Shown: positions 34,221 through 45,036 of the stretch, piece after piece
Layout of the letters: each line of letters starts with the position of its first letter
Numbering within the stretch: the stretch's first letter is position 1
Source of the DNA: Armigeres subalbatus
Taxonomy: Eukaryota; Arthropoda; Insecta; Diptera; Culicidae
DNA length: 64,000 nt
Reading direction: 5' to 3'
Assembly (NCBI RefSeq): GCF_024139115.2
Contig: NC_085140.1
Location: forward strand, 431,767,240-431,831,239
Position numbers and translations under genes: made by a program
Notes under the pieces: model-generated
The model's database searches: none
What the model was told of the DNA's origin: nothing
What the model saw: the letters and a program-made list of their open reading frames with translations, nothing else

Positions 34221-34291
34221 TAAAAGTAGAAGCCATTTTTTTCGGGACCAACCTATCTAAATATAGTAATTTTATCATAAAACATTATTTA

Positions 34292-34481
34292 GGGGAACAG
34301 ACGGCTTTGGCAGGTTTTGTTCTATTATTGGCAGGGGGGTTTTTGTCGACCGAATTTTATGAAATTTGGCCACAATATTCTTTGATATGCAAAGAATGTT
34401 TGGGCCAAATTTGAGCATAATCAGTCATAAAAAAACCCCTGCCAATAATAGAACAAAACCTGCCAAAGCCGTCATTACCCC
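34292..34481. mobile_element. Palindromic MITE with TA flanks, 190 bp
   Basis: The ends GGGGAACAGACGGCTTTGGC and GCCAAAGCCGTCATTACCCC pair, and the arms continue through CAGGTTTTGTTCTATTATTG to about 80 bp each. TA flanks at 34290-34291 and 34482-34483. No coding capacity; the 67-codon frame through it is incidental. Confidence 0.88.
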
Positions 34482-34871
34482 TATATGAAAAAAAATTAAT
34501 ATTTTTTAGTAAAAATGTTGAGAATTAAAATCTCTACAACTTTGTAGAACAGTACGACTTTCTAATTTGAAAGTTAAATAAAATACATTTCACAAAATTC
34601 GTCACAAAAGGACCACCCCAATGTCAACTTGTCAAAAATAGATCTATTCTTGTAGACCATTTCTTCTGAAGACGTCAAAACTCTAGTGCTGATTGTTTTC
34701 GAGTTACCGAATTATGTGGGGAAATTCGACGAATCCGACCATTGTGCCGTTGGCTGAATGGTATTCGGTTTGACGCCGAAAACGCCGCCGACGCATTTCG
34801 GATCGGCACACATCTCTAATGGAAGTCACCTTCATAACCCATGCACGAGCCAACGGAATATTTCCTAAAAA
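34482..34871. other. Unclassified sequence
   Basis: Contains a GGACCACCCCAATG phrase (34610), the inverse of the one near 29092, and a short CGCCGCCGACGC stretch with GGCACACATCTCTA (34777-34820) related to 22360-22487. Confidence 0.4.
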
Positions 34872-34929
34872 AGGCTCGATTATCCGGAGTAAAATTATTT
34901 CCAACATTCCGAATAATCGACTCCGCCCT
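34872..34929. mobile_element. Inverted end of a DNA element
   Basis: CTCGATTATCCGGAG and CATTCCGAATAATCGACTCC are inverted. The right edge GACTCCGCCC followed by TA matches the solo end at 20271. The full element is not resolved. Confidence 0.45.
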
Positions 34930-37900
34930 AGATTTGTATTGGCCTTATTGAAACTTTATTCTCAAATACATGGGCACTAAATAATATATCTGATATTTTT
35001 ATTGCACAAATATCCGGCAATTTTATTCAATATCATCAGTTACATTTCATTTAATCCAAAACGTTTAATACCAGTTTATTTCCATAGTAGGTACCATACC
35101 ACTACTAATTCAAAGAAATTAATTTGTCACAGTTCCGGTTCCGTCGTACCATGTAGGCGAAAAACTAACCGAAACATTAACGCCAGATCCTTCTCCCCCA
35201 CTCCAGCAGCAACCGCAGCAGAAGCAGCAACAGCACCAATTTGTCGAAACATAACAAATGTGTACACTCAAATGACCGCGTTGGGACTGGGGGACTGCCT
35301 GCGTTCGGTAGAATGTCATTTGTTTTGCTGCTCGCCACCGTCGTCATCCGAGTTTGGGTTCCGATGCTGTTGTTGCGGTTGACCCCGATCCACTTATTTC
35401 GCGTCCAGCTTTTGCTTTCCGCCACATCCCGAATGTGTATCACATTGCACACTATACTTATCGTACTTTGATCCTACTCCTACCCGACGACTCCAGACTG
35501 CCGTCTTTTTTTTTTTGTTTAACCATGTGGCGATCGATGAACTGAATGGTGTAAATGAGAGCCTGGCTGGAGCCCATTATGCTCACTCACGCTGAAGCCA
35601 TCAGGTGGATGAGTGTATAAAAGCTTGGTCCTGGGAAGCGATTGTAATAACAACAACTTTATTAGTTTTTACTTTCGGAATCATAAACGAATACGAAATG
35701 AAGATAAAAATAATATTTCGTCAATTTTGTCGATAAAAGTCCTTCTGATTTTGATTGTGCATAATTGATAGGTAATTCCATGAATTCAACGATAGGCAAT
35801 TAAATTTTCTGGAAACGCTTTTATCACGGTTATAAATATTTTTCCGAGAAATTTACAAACCCTGTCCCACTCGATTCGACTACGCTCAGTTTCACTAATA
35901 ATAAATTGCGTTGAAGTTGGTAACGCACATCAATATGATGCTTTTTGTCGAATTGATTGGGCGAGAAAAATGAAACCGATCAAATAACCAACCAGTCAAT
36001 TCACAAGTTATATAATGGTCAAAATGAGTGATTGGATTGCGGGCTGTACGCAGTTCATTTATCATGGGCGAGGGTGTTGCGGTTTTTTTCTCTCTCTCAA
36101 CCACCACACCGCTAGAACTGCACAAGGATACACAATATTCCAATTGGATCGGATTCGAATTCGGGCATCAATAAAATTGTTCGATTCGAGAATCGGCCTC
36201 TACGGTAATGATGGGTGCCAAGGCCGCTATTTATGTTAATAACTCGCTTAATTTCATCCGACCGGGCGCCCACACGGCTGCTATATTTGCTTTTGTGTAT
36301 GGCAATAAATATTAATTGCGTTTAAAAATATTTCGATTCATGGCGCTGGTCGGTTTCGCACCCTTCCGATTGGCAAGTAGTTGCTCATTTTCGCACTTTT
36401 GGCACAGTTGCGTAATTTTGTCGTTGTTCGTTTCCATAAAGGGAACAGTGCGTAAATTTATTGGTGAGACTTTTTTCCAAAGACAACCTTCAGATCACAT
36501 AATTCATTAATCCAAAACTGTCTTTCACACATCTTTTTTCATCTATTAGTTCGAATACAATATGATGGTTTGCAGTATGTAAAGAGCTTTATTTCAGTCT
36601 GTTTTTAGTGGAGGATAAAGCTTACTGTACGGACCACGAGTACTTTATGGAGGAGAACAATCTATAATGAAACCAATGATCATCTTGAACTTTGTCACTA
36701 ACAGATGACATATCTCCATCACAGTTATTGATAGCTTGTCCATCAAGAGAATCCAATAGTGCTCAGATTTTTAGCAACATACCAAGCATAATCAATTGCC
36801 CACACAAGAAAAAAAACCTACCCAAGACAAATGTCATCAGTCAATCGACGGGGTCCCAAAATTAGACAACTCTCTTCTCGCAGCATTTCGCTGTCACGGT
36901 AACAGAATGTGTCACATATTCCCCAAGCTCAGTGGGAATGCGATGATGATGGCCGCGGGGACAACTGCCGAGAACGACAGCCGAGCAAATTGAAAACTGT
37001 ATACCACTCGTAACGAGATTACTTAATCTTCGCGTTAACGAATAAGCCCTAGCAGTCAAAGCAGCTGTCGCTATCTGTTACAGGAGATGGGTGTCCTATC
37101 GTACCTGTCTGTCTCACAGAGCTGGCATGGCTCTGATGCAGCTTAACATGAAACAATGTTGCCGTCGCCGCCGTCCTCGTCATCACGTATCGTGTAAAAT
37201 GATGTAGTGAGGCCATGTTTTCACATTATTCTCGAAGGTATTCTATCATGCATCAAATATTTGCAATTGGAAATTAAATTCAAAACTAAAACTCAAGCGT
37301 ATTCTATCAGTTTACTTTATAAATAGGATTTACCTGATATAATCACAACCAACTATTTAGATTTATTTTTATGTGCATATTCGGATGTTTGTTTAAGGTT
37401 CAATCTTTAGCTCAAATCAGCATAAGTTTTATCTCCTACAAAGTTGCAATATAGACTACGAGAAGTCGCCTATATTGCAACACCTGCACATCGGATCCAA
37501 TATGCAAATCATACCAACTTTCAAGTTCTCTTCACCAGAATTTACCGTAAAAAAGTTTGTTGACCGTTTCCGCTCCCAACTTGCTAACCAAGGCCAGTAA
37601 AATTTTTATCGTCAATGTTCAACGCTTGAAACCGGTTCAAACTTCAGTACTGCCGATGCGCCACTAAATTCAGCCGTTGGACTGCCTGGAGTTGTCCCAA
37701 ACATTCAACTCGCTTTAATTCTATCATCATTCAGCTCTGGGAACGAGGTCCTGAGAATTTTCTCGATCTACTTCTACTCCGGGTTGCGATAATTACCATC
37801 AGGTCTGAGAAATCCTCTATTCCATGCATCGCAGTCTACAGTAGTCAATTTCGCCAGCAAACAACAGTCGTCCCGATCCTGCATTAGAGCTGAGGGCTTC

Positions 37901-38169
37901 CGATCTCCGTGTACAGGCAACTACACAGAACCACAGAGCAATCCGCTTTCTGACTCGTTTCAGTTGTTCAGTTCAGCTAGCTGACTTGGATACTACAAAT
38001 CGGACACCGGGAAGCAATTTTGCCGCTAGCTCTAAGGAAGCCTCGAACTCTCAGCGACGAGCAGCTGTCCCGGTCCTGTGTCTGAGTTGAAAGATGAGGT
38101 CTTCCGAACTCGGTCTAAATATCGGCAATTACAACCTGCATTCAATCGTTACCCTGGATTTGGAACATT
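34930..38169. other. Unclassified sequence, no supported gene
   Basis: Includes a G+C-balanced part at 35100-35560 with a CAGCAG-rich stretch (35200-35240) and overlapping frames of 60-126 codons on both strands, none recognised. Near 37860 and 38052 there is a diverged direct repeat (GTCCCGATCCTG / GTCCCGGTCCTG). No element ends were identified. Confidence 0.45.
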
Positions 38170-38275
38170 TTTTTGAATGACATTATTTAGTCGAATGACA
38201 TTTCGTCGAAAGGACGTTTAGGGATATTTTGTCGAGGAGTTATCTCGCCAAAAGTGAATTTCAGCATAGATTTTC
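38170..38275. repeat. TCGAATGACATTTCGTCGAA-type word block
   Basis: Words such as TCGAATGACATTTCGTCG, related to the GGCCGAA family but with GTCGAA in place of GGCCGAA. The same type fills 39120-39560. Confidence 0.6.
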
Positions 38276-38281
38276 TTATTA

Positions 38282-38833
38282 AGGACTGTTCAGTTTATAA
38301 AGAGGACACTTTGTATTGTCGATGCTTTTAAACCATCAATCTTTTTCGAAATCTGTTTTCTCTTCGTTGAATATATTGTCTGGCCTTCTAGAAATGAAAT
38401 CCAATTATCAACGAAACAATTCTAACTCAGAAATTTGGGATATTCATAACAATCTAAATTTGTTGGATTTTCAACAGCTTCAACCGTTTATCCCGTTTTC
38501 GGGCTCTACTGTTTTTAGATATCGACAAATCATTGACAGTGTGTTTATTTCCGATCTTCTTGATGATTTTGTTGACATGTCGATCTACAATTTTCTTTCA
38601 AACTGTCAATTTTGCTTATAAAAAAATCTGTTGGGAAGCTTATGTTTACGAGAAATTCGAGAAGCTTTTTGGCCCCATTTTGTTGGATTTGAAATGTTTT
38701 ATCTCTTTTCAAAAAGTACAGTTGATTGACAGTGTATTAAAATATACGATAAAGCAAACTCCATCGAAATTGACCAATTTATCTGCCTAATATCGTTATG
38801 TAAAAGTGTCCTCTCGATAAACTGAACAGTCCT
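38282..38833. mobile_element. TA-flanked element with about 30-bp terminal inverted repeats, 552 bp
   Basis: Left end AGGACTGTTCAGTTTATAAA, right end TTTATxxACTGAACAGTCCT-like (reads TCGATAAACTGAACAGTCCT). The next GAGGACACTT also pairs. TA at 38280-38281 and 38834-38835. A paralogous empty site exists near 39308. The frames at 38316-38621 and 38533-38790 show no transposase motif. Fits a Tc1/mariner-type non-autonomous element. Confidence 0.88.
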
Positions 38834-38835
38834 TA

Positions 38836-39119
38836 TTCTCATGCACACTTAAATTTTTCCACCGATCTCGGCTGTGCAAATCTCGGTTTAAGCTCGTTTG
38901 CTGGAATATCGGCTGAATGAACGTATGTTTACGGTGGCTCCTTTGGGTGCCGCAGTAAACAAACTAATTTTTCAGTTGAGTTATCGGCAGTAAGTCACGA
39001 ACCGAGCGCTCGGCTGTGCGGATCTCGGCAAAAGAATCAAAATATGCCGAGCTGAACTGAGTGTGTGGATACTCTCTCCTTCACTTAATATTCACAAGAT
39101 AAGTAAAAAAATGAGTTAA
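38836..39119. other. Unclassified spacer
   Basis: Contains repeated CGGCTGTGC(A/G)(A/G)ATCTCGG (about 38869 and 39011), a short diverged direct repeat. No gene. Confidence 0.4.
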
Positions 39120-39560
39120 CCGAAAACTTAATTTCGACCAAATGGTCATTAGACCTAATGTCTTTTCGGCGTAATGTCCCTTTGACCAAACTTCATTCGA
39201 CGAAACGTTTTTTTGACAAAATGGCATAAATTCGTAAAGGCGCTGGGACATTTCGTTGAATGACGTTTGATCAAATGACATTTCATCGAAAGTGAATTGT
39301 AAAATAGGTTTTCTTATTATTTTCATCGAAACTTTTTCTTTAACCTAATATTGTTTTCTTTCTACTTAATACTATTCAAATTCACACAATAAGAAATCAG
39401 TTCAGTATGAACTTCACTTTCAATTATAATTCGTTAACGATTAACAGAAATTTTGATTACGACCAAATAACTGTTCGATTTAATGTCCTTTCAACATAAT
39501 TTCCTTTTGACCAAATTTCATTCGACTAAATGTCTTTCGACCAAATGGTACATAATAGTC
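39120..39560. repeat. GTCGAA/GACAAA word block
   Basis: Irregular GACCAAATG, GACATTTCATCG and TTCATTCGACGAAA words. It contains the sequence GGTTTTCTTATTATTTTCAT (39307-39326), which resembles the flanks of the 38282-38833 element with the element absent. Confidence 0.6.
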
Positions 39561-39659
39561 GGTTAAACGTTTGAGTATCCACTACGACAAATTTGTTGTG
39601 TCTAACTTCGTATGTTACCGACAGGTTATTAAAACGAACTCAAACGGATGTAATTTATG

Positions 39660-39861
39660 CGAGGAAGGGTTGTTTGGCCCAAAGACATTTGGCCGAATGC
39701 CACTAGGCCGAAAGCCATCTGGCCGAAAGTCAATTGGCCGAATGGGTCATACTGCCGAATAGGTCATTTGGCCGAACAGGTCTTTTGGGTGTACAAGTAT
39801 TTTTTTCTAATCAAGACATTCTGCCGAATATGTCATTTGGCCAAATAAGACATTTGACGAC
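39660..39861. repeat. TTTGGCCGAA decamer block (left part)
   Basis: Closely spaced GGCCGAA words: TTTGGCCGAATGCCACTAGG, GGCCGAAAGCC, GGCCGAATGG and so on, spaced about 10-20 bp. Confidence 0.8.
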
Positions 39862-40400
39862 TCACGTCTCACTTCTCAATGAGCATTTCTGATTTCTTAC
39901 TGCGATAAGTGAGAAATGAGAAGTTAGAAATGATGAGTTAGAAGAGAGGCGTCTTCCTTCTTTCTTCGCACTACTCACTTTTCAGTGAGAAGTTAAAAAT
40001 GAGGGATGAGAAGTGAGAAGTGAGACGTCTCACTTCTCACTGTGAAAGTGAGTAATGCGAAATGAGAAAAGTGACGTGAGGAGTGAGAAGTTAAGAGAAA
40101 TGAGGAGTGAGATGTTAAAAGTTTTTTTTCTCACTTCGTACTACTCATTTCTCATTTTTCACTGTTAGTCGTGAGACAACTCACTACTCGCTTTTCGCAC
40201 TACTCGCTTTTCACAGTGAAAAGTGAGGCGTCTTACTCTTCACTCCTCATTTTTCTCTTATCATGTCTCACTGGGAAAAGTGGGAAGAGCGAAGTATGAA
40301 GAGAAACGCCTCTCATCACACTCATCATTTCTAACTTCTTATTTCTCACTTTTCGCAGTGAAAAGTGAGAAATGATGATTGAGAAGTGAGATGTCAAATG
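39862..40400. repeat. GAGAAGTGAGA / TCTCACTTCTC two-orientation repeat block
   Basis: Short words AGTGAGAAATGAGAAGT and their reverse complements alternate, so the block is rich in inverted repeats. Its outer edges (TTTGACGACTCACGTCTCAC and GTGAGATGTCAAATGACC) are roughly inverted. It sits inside a GGCCGAA block. No gene. Confidence 0.75.
40012..40041. repeat. Perfect 30-bp palindrome
   Basis: Arms AGTGAGAAGTGAGAC and GTCTCACTTCTCACT meet between 40026 and 40027 without a spacer. Confidence 0.9.
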
Positions 40401-40575
40401 ACCTAATTGATAAAATGACATATTCGGCCGATCGATCTATTCGGCCATATGATCATTTCGGCCAAATTAACTATTTGGTGGTGTGACCCTTTCAGCCAAA
40501 TGACTTTCGGTCTAATAGTCTGGTATATTCGGCCAAACAACTTTCGGCCTAGTGGCCTTCGGCCAAATGTCGGTC
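40401..40575. repeat. TTTGGCCGAA decamer block (right part)
   Basis: Continuation of the block at 39660 after the GAGAAGTGAGA insert: TATTCGGCCGATC, TTCGGCCATATG, TTCGGCCAAAT and so on. Confidence 0.75.
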
Positions 40576-40699
40576 AAACAGCTCTTCCCCTGTTTACGCC
40601 GATCTTTTCGCAGCTCTCGAAAAAGTAAACCATATGGTTGCAATTGCTAAGCTTGACAGGATTGGAATTTACGGCGATCTATTTATTTTACGGATCGGC

Positions 40700-40935
40700 A
40701 GCATACGGTTTCTTAAGAAGAATGTTATTAGGCCAAATTAATTGGCACCTCCAGCATTCTGTAGGGCAGTCACCTAGATTGAATTGTGCTATTGAAGGTC
40801 CACGGTTGTCCTATTCAGACGACCTCAAAATCTTTCGCTCATTCACAGATTGCGTTGTTCTCTAATGTCAACTAGACGCCGTCGCCAATTGGTGTTAATT
40901 AAATCCGAATGGTGATCATCCCGGCAAACTACTAC
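40700..40935 (+). pseudogene. LINE reverse transcriptase fragment (relic)
   Basis: The frame ending at 40865 reads RLSYSDDLKIFRSFTDC. This matches the reverse transcriptase of non-LTR retrotransposons (jockey/CR1/R1-like), where a Y-A-D-D-x-K-I-F box carries the catalytic aspartates; here the alanine is serine. After a stop the same frame continues LDAVANWC, a motif that normally follows about 25 residues after the box. The copy is truncated on both sides and interrupted by stops. It is followed directly by a sequence also found at 52567-52880, which suggests that both belong to the 3-prime part of one LINE family. The clade is not resolved. Confidence 0.65.
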
Positions 40936-41400
40936 ACTTCGTAGTTGCTAGTCGTGATTGGCCGAGAAACAAAAAATATGTACAGCTTACCAATTGAATA
41001 GCCTTTTAGGATTAAAAACTATTCTCTTGGTACATGCTTTTGGAGACCAATAACCGGCACTGTCCTCAAAGTCAATTTAGGTTAGAAGAGGAAAATGAGT
41101 TCGACATTCATTGCTACAAGGAACCGAAGAATCCTCTGCATCTCCGTGAGCACTACGATAAAGAAATAGTTGGTTAGATGAGAAGGTTCTCTATAGGAAA
41201 TCTTGGTAAGCGACTAAATAATTATTTTGTACGTTTTTATTTTAAAATTATTTACTCAAACCTAAGCTTTTCGATGATCGCGCGAGCGTTCTGCGTCCGA
41301 TTAAAACATGAGCAAACGCACACGTTTTACTTTCCTACCGCATATAGCAGAACTAAACACCCGGATCAGTGTCCAATACGAAACATGTTCAATCGGAAAT
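40936..41400 (+). repeat. Probable LINE 3-prime region (copy 1)
   Basis: Shares GTAGTTGCTAGTCGTGATTGG, CAATTGAATAGCCTT, GGTACATGCTTTTGGAG and AATCCTCTGCATCTCCGTG landmarks, in order, with 52567-52880. It ends with one unit (about 41330-41395) of the repeat that is tandem at 52881-53590. It follows the RT relic directly. Confidence 0.65.
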
Positions 41401-42486
41401 AAGTCGAGTCAAGTACGAGACACTGAAGACGACCACACAGTTGTGGCTGAAATACGTATCTGCAAAGATAACGAAAATTAACTGGTGGAATTAAATGGAC
41501 AGTACTTAATTCGTCTTAGACGGTTGAATACATTCCACTAAAAGAGCTCTATATATTTTTCCGGAAATTCCGTTATTGACGAGAGTTTCGCCCTTTTGCT
41601 GCAATATATCGAAAAAAAGCAATCAAATATTTCGTCAAATGGATATTTCTTAACTTCTAGAGTGTCGTCAACGAGACAAAATATTTATACGCCAGCGAAA
41701 AAAAAAACTACCGTAAATGTTTCCAAGTTAAATAAAATATACCTAGGGAAAATCACTTCTTGGGTCTATTGACCCGATTCCCGGCTCACTGTACATAAAC
41801 TAAGGATTTATACTTTTTGGAAGCCGTAGGTTTATGATTGATAATTTTTAAAAAGTCTCCCATTTATTTCGCACAATACTCAATATTTTTCAACCATTTA
41901 TTTTACTTCTAATTGGTCAAATTATGGAAAATAAAAATGTACTTTCCAAACAATCGCTCTCCGTTGCTACACAACTGAGCCGGAGTGAATCTTTCCACTT
42001 TTACAAAACGGTATTTTCATATAAACACCTACCTGAAAATCGCCACAGTTCTCGATACAATCATTGCTTGAAGCTGTTAATCACCACACAATAATTCTAA
42101 ACTCACGCACTTTAATCTTTTCTATTTGTTCGTTTCACTAGAACTAATATAAACATATTAGAATACATTTAAAAATGTATCCTCAAACCGAACAAAAATT
42201 CACCTCGGCATAAGAACTTCTAGCCGCACCGTGCTGCCAAAAGGCCAGGAGTCTTTTTTAGTATGAAAAAAATCCTTCATCGTTCATAGGAAAACTATCT
42301 AATACGTTGACGCTATCATGTTATTTATAATTCTCTCGATTTCAAAAAGTGAAAAAAATATAGTTTTTAAGCGTTTGGAAGTAATTTGGATGAGTGAATA
42401 TATCTTTTCAACCAAATAAAAATTATTATAAATAATACCATCTGGCATCATGTCGGCGTGCATATTTTTGTTTACGTCGCATTTTC
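41401..42486. other. Unclassified A+T-rich sequence
   Basis: No gene, element end or array recognised. Confidence 0.4.
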
Positions 42487-42488
42487 TA

Positions 42489-43050
42489 CACGCTTAAAGT
42501 CAAGTACACATCGCATGAATAGCTTTCACACATCATGGCGACGCCTTGGCCAACTCTCACTATGAGTGAAAATTTTGTGTGAAACATAAGCAGTCGCTGT
42601 GTACTGTCTCACATGTGCATGATATGTGTAAGTGAGTTTGCCTCGAACTGTCAAAGTCCCTTCGGGTCGCTATGATGGCGAACGTGTGCAGAATGTGCTG
42701 CAAGTAATCGTACTTTTTCGGAGGTTTTTCATTTTGTTTTGATGGCGAAACAAAAAAAAGTGCGAATACAATCATCGCACTTTGTTTTGTTGATCGAAAC
42801 GATTGGAGAAGCCTCCGAATAAGTATGGAAAAGTTGGCTTACTTAAACATTAATTTGAAAACATACAATTGAGGTTAGGTTCGATTTCCGACTGCTCTCT
42901 CGCTGTGTAAAATGAACTCACCGAAAATCATCGGCCATCGGTTACACAAAAATGAGTAACATCGTAGTTACTTATAATATGAGTTGTCCCAGGAGAGGCC
43001 CGTTTTGTGTGAACGGAACACAAAAATATGTAAGTCATTTTAAGCGTGTA
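42489..43050. mobile_element. TA-flanked element with CACGCTTAAA ends, 562 bp
   Basis: The left end CACGCTTAAAGTCAAGTACA and right end ATGTAAGTCATTTTAAGCGT followed by G form imperfect inverted repeats of about 22 bp, flanked by TA (42487-42488 and 43051-43052). No transposase frame. Probably a MITE. Confidence 0.7.
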
Positions 43051-43052
43051 CC

Positions 43053-43405
43053 GTCGCGAGAGAGAATGAGAGTAAGATGTTGAGAGATTGAGCGAAATTT
43101 TGCTTAGGCCGGGAACCGGTTTGGAAGTGGACCGAAAATAAAATCTCTATGACTGAAATTATTTAATTTAAATCAAATAAAAGCTTTTTCAAATGATGTT
43201 TACCAAGAAAAGCTATTTTTAAGCAGAAGTGAACCCCATTGCAGTATTGCACGGCACACGAAATTTAGGAAAAGTTGCTTCCTGTCATAAATATCAATTA
43301 AATAATGCAGTCGTATGCATGTTAGGCCGGGAATGGGGTAAGAAACCCTATCTGAAAAATTAGAGTTTTGTTTTTTTTTTCACATATTTAAATGGGAGAT
43401 GTTTC
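43053..43405. other. Unclassified sequence
   Basis: Contains two TTAGGCCGGGAA phrases (about 43105 and 43322) in otherwise unremarkable sequence. Confidence 0.4.
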
Positions 43406-43409
43406 ATAG

Positions 43410-43798
43410 AGCCGTGAACTATATTTATCGTCGATCGAGTTTCCACTTGCTGCAATTACGGTCTGCACAAGTTTCAGAAACGCACGGCAGATCCTAATGA
43501 TGTAGCCTAGATCCATTATTTCTTCTGGTGGCGTTTAGAATAGACATTGGCTTTGATGACGCACCATACTGAGTAATCCAGCGGACTAAGAGCGGAGCTT
43601 GATGGCGGCCACATGTCCTTTGTCCATATAACTCTCGAAATCCAAGCTTTCCTCCAGCCAGCTTAGCGGATAGTTATTTTTTTCCTTTTCTCGATCTAAG
43701 ACCCTTTTTAAGGTCCACCGGGACACTCCCACGCTAGAAATGTCTTCTTGTGACATTCCCTCCTGGGACAAATCACAAATACGCTGCCTCTTTGTCAT
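43410..43798 (-). pseudogene. Tc1/mariner-type transposase, internally deleted relic
   Basis: The minus-strand frame from 43798 encodes MTKRQRICDLSQEGMSQED and then ISSVGVSRWTLKRVL, a helix-turn-helix like the N-terminal DNA-binding domain of Tc1/mariner (IS630-type) transposases. Only about 25 codons later, in another frame, WPPSSSALSPLDYSVW appears (about 43560-43615). That is the signature around the third catalytic acidic residue (usually W-P-P-x-S-P-D-L-x-P-x-D), here with the catalytic aspartate replaced by alanine. It is followed by a stop at 43516-43518 and a faint C-terminal reading near 43430-43475. About 200 codons, including the first two catalytic aspartates, are missing. The N-terminus and C-terminus survive, so it is a deletion derivative and inactive. 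A foldback with TA flanks lies 65 bp upstream. Confidence 0.7.
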
Positions 43799-43813
43799 GG
43801 TGCTTCTGTCAAA

Positions 43814-43826
43814 CTAGAAATCAGCT
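43814..43826 (+). repeat. 13-bp direct repeat near foldback B (left copy)
   Basis: CTAGAAATCAGCT here recurs exactly at 44057-44069, next to the right edge of the foldback. The left copy is 37 bp from the left edge. Confidence 0.55.
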
Positions 43827-43863
43827 GGACAATTGTAGGAAATTGTGACTGATAGAATGAGTA

Positions 43864-44053
43864 TTTTGACGTTGGCTTTCTCAGTCTAATTTAATTAAGA
43901 CGGCTAGTTTGGCATAGCCCGACGTTTCGGTCCAGTGTATTGCGGACCCGACAGCTTATCCCTTGAAAAAGGTCCTATACACGGGACCGAAACGTCGGGC
44001 TATGCCAAACTAGCTGTCCTAATTAAATTAGACTGAGAAAGCCAACGTCAAAA
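43864..44053. mobile_element. Foldback element B with TA flanks, 190 bp
   Basis: Ends TTTTGACGTTGGCTTTCTCA and TGAGAAAGCCAACGTCAAAA are perfect inverted repeats, and the arms extend about 70 bp through GACGTTTCGGTCC/GGACCGAAACGTC. TA flanks both ends (43862-43863 and 44054-44055). Partial copies are at 55207-55270 and 56571-56610. No coding capacity. Confidence 0.9.
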
Positions 44054-44248
44054 TATCTAGAAATCAGCTTCTTATACTCGCCTGTTATGATATGAATTAA
44101 AGTTTACGACATGAAAAGAAATCCAAGGCACAGGTGAAAAAGGACCATTTATTGCACAATGGCGCAAACATGATCACGCATACGATATATCTTTCCTATG
44201 TGACGTTTTCAAAGGCACACCACTCAATACGGACGCAATGCACAACTA

Positions 44249-44448
44249 GGCTCCAACATTTCAAAAGGGTGTAAATGCTTTTGTAAACAAAAGCTTCTCC
44301 CATCGCTAGTGGTCTAATTTGTGCCCACCAACGCAAACCAGCGCCATTGATTGAAAGAAGAGAATTTGCTACTTCCATTCGTAGTGTTGGATTGCGTGGG
44401 TGAGCTTTAGTTACAAAAGCAGTTTCGCCCTTTTGAAATGTTGGTGCC
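44249..44448. mobile_element. MITE with CCAACATTTCAAAAGGG ends, 200 bp
   Basis: Left GGCTCCAACATTTCAAAAGG and right CCTTTTGAAATGTTGGTGCC are inverted. The match continues through TGCTTTTGTAA(A/C) to about 45 bp. The end motif resembles the element at 58008-58141. The minus-strand 91-codon frame across it is incidental. Confidence 0.8.
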
Positions 44449-45036
44449 GAACCATCAGAGTTTGAGACCAAAGGAGAATGAAAAATGTGGCCGCAATTAT
44501 CACAGATGTTTCAAACGGTCCTAACAACGCCGATTTGCACCGTAAGGTCTCGGTATTTAAGAAAGGGATTTTGTAAATAATAGGCCCAAATATTCCTATA
44601 ACGTATCAGGTTTATAATCTGAATATCACATGTGATAATGAACTTTAAATCGTTCAGCTTTAACAAGTTATTCCATATCGATGAAATAGGTTCAAAGGAA
44701 AGTATAGAACAAAAAAAAAACAGCACTTATACCCGCTTGACGCATTTTTTCTTAAATCAAATGCACGTGTTCAAGTTGTTTTGGATGTTTTGAGCTGGAT
44801 TGTTGAAACCAGGTAGTCTATAACCATGACATATTAAAAAAAATGCTGCCAACGTGTTGATGCATAATAATAATAATCAATATACGAATGTAACACAGTT
44901 GATCCATCGCTTTCCATATAACCGTCAGGGCATGGCCACCGCCGTTTCCCAAGCAGCACAACTTGTTTCACTACTGAACATTTCTCTGCAATCTAAAAAG
45001 CGCAAGGGGTGGAGCCTATGGAAACATCCTTCAATT
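44449..45036. other. Unclassified A+T-rich sequence
   Basis: No gene or element end recognised. Confidence 0.4.
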
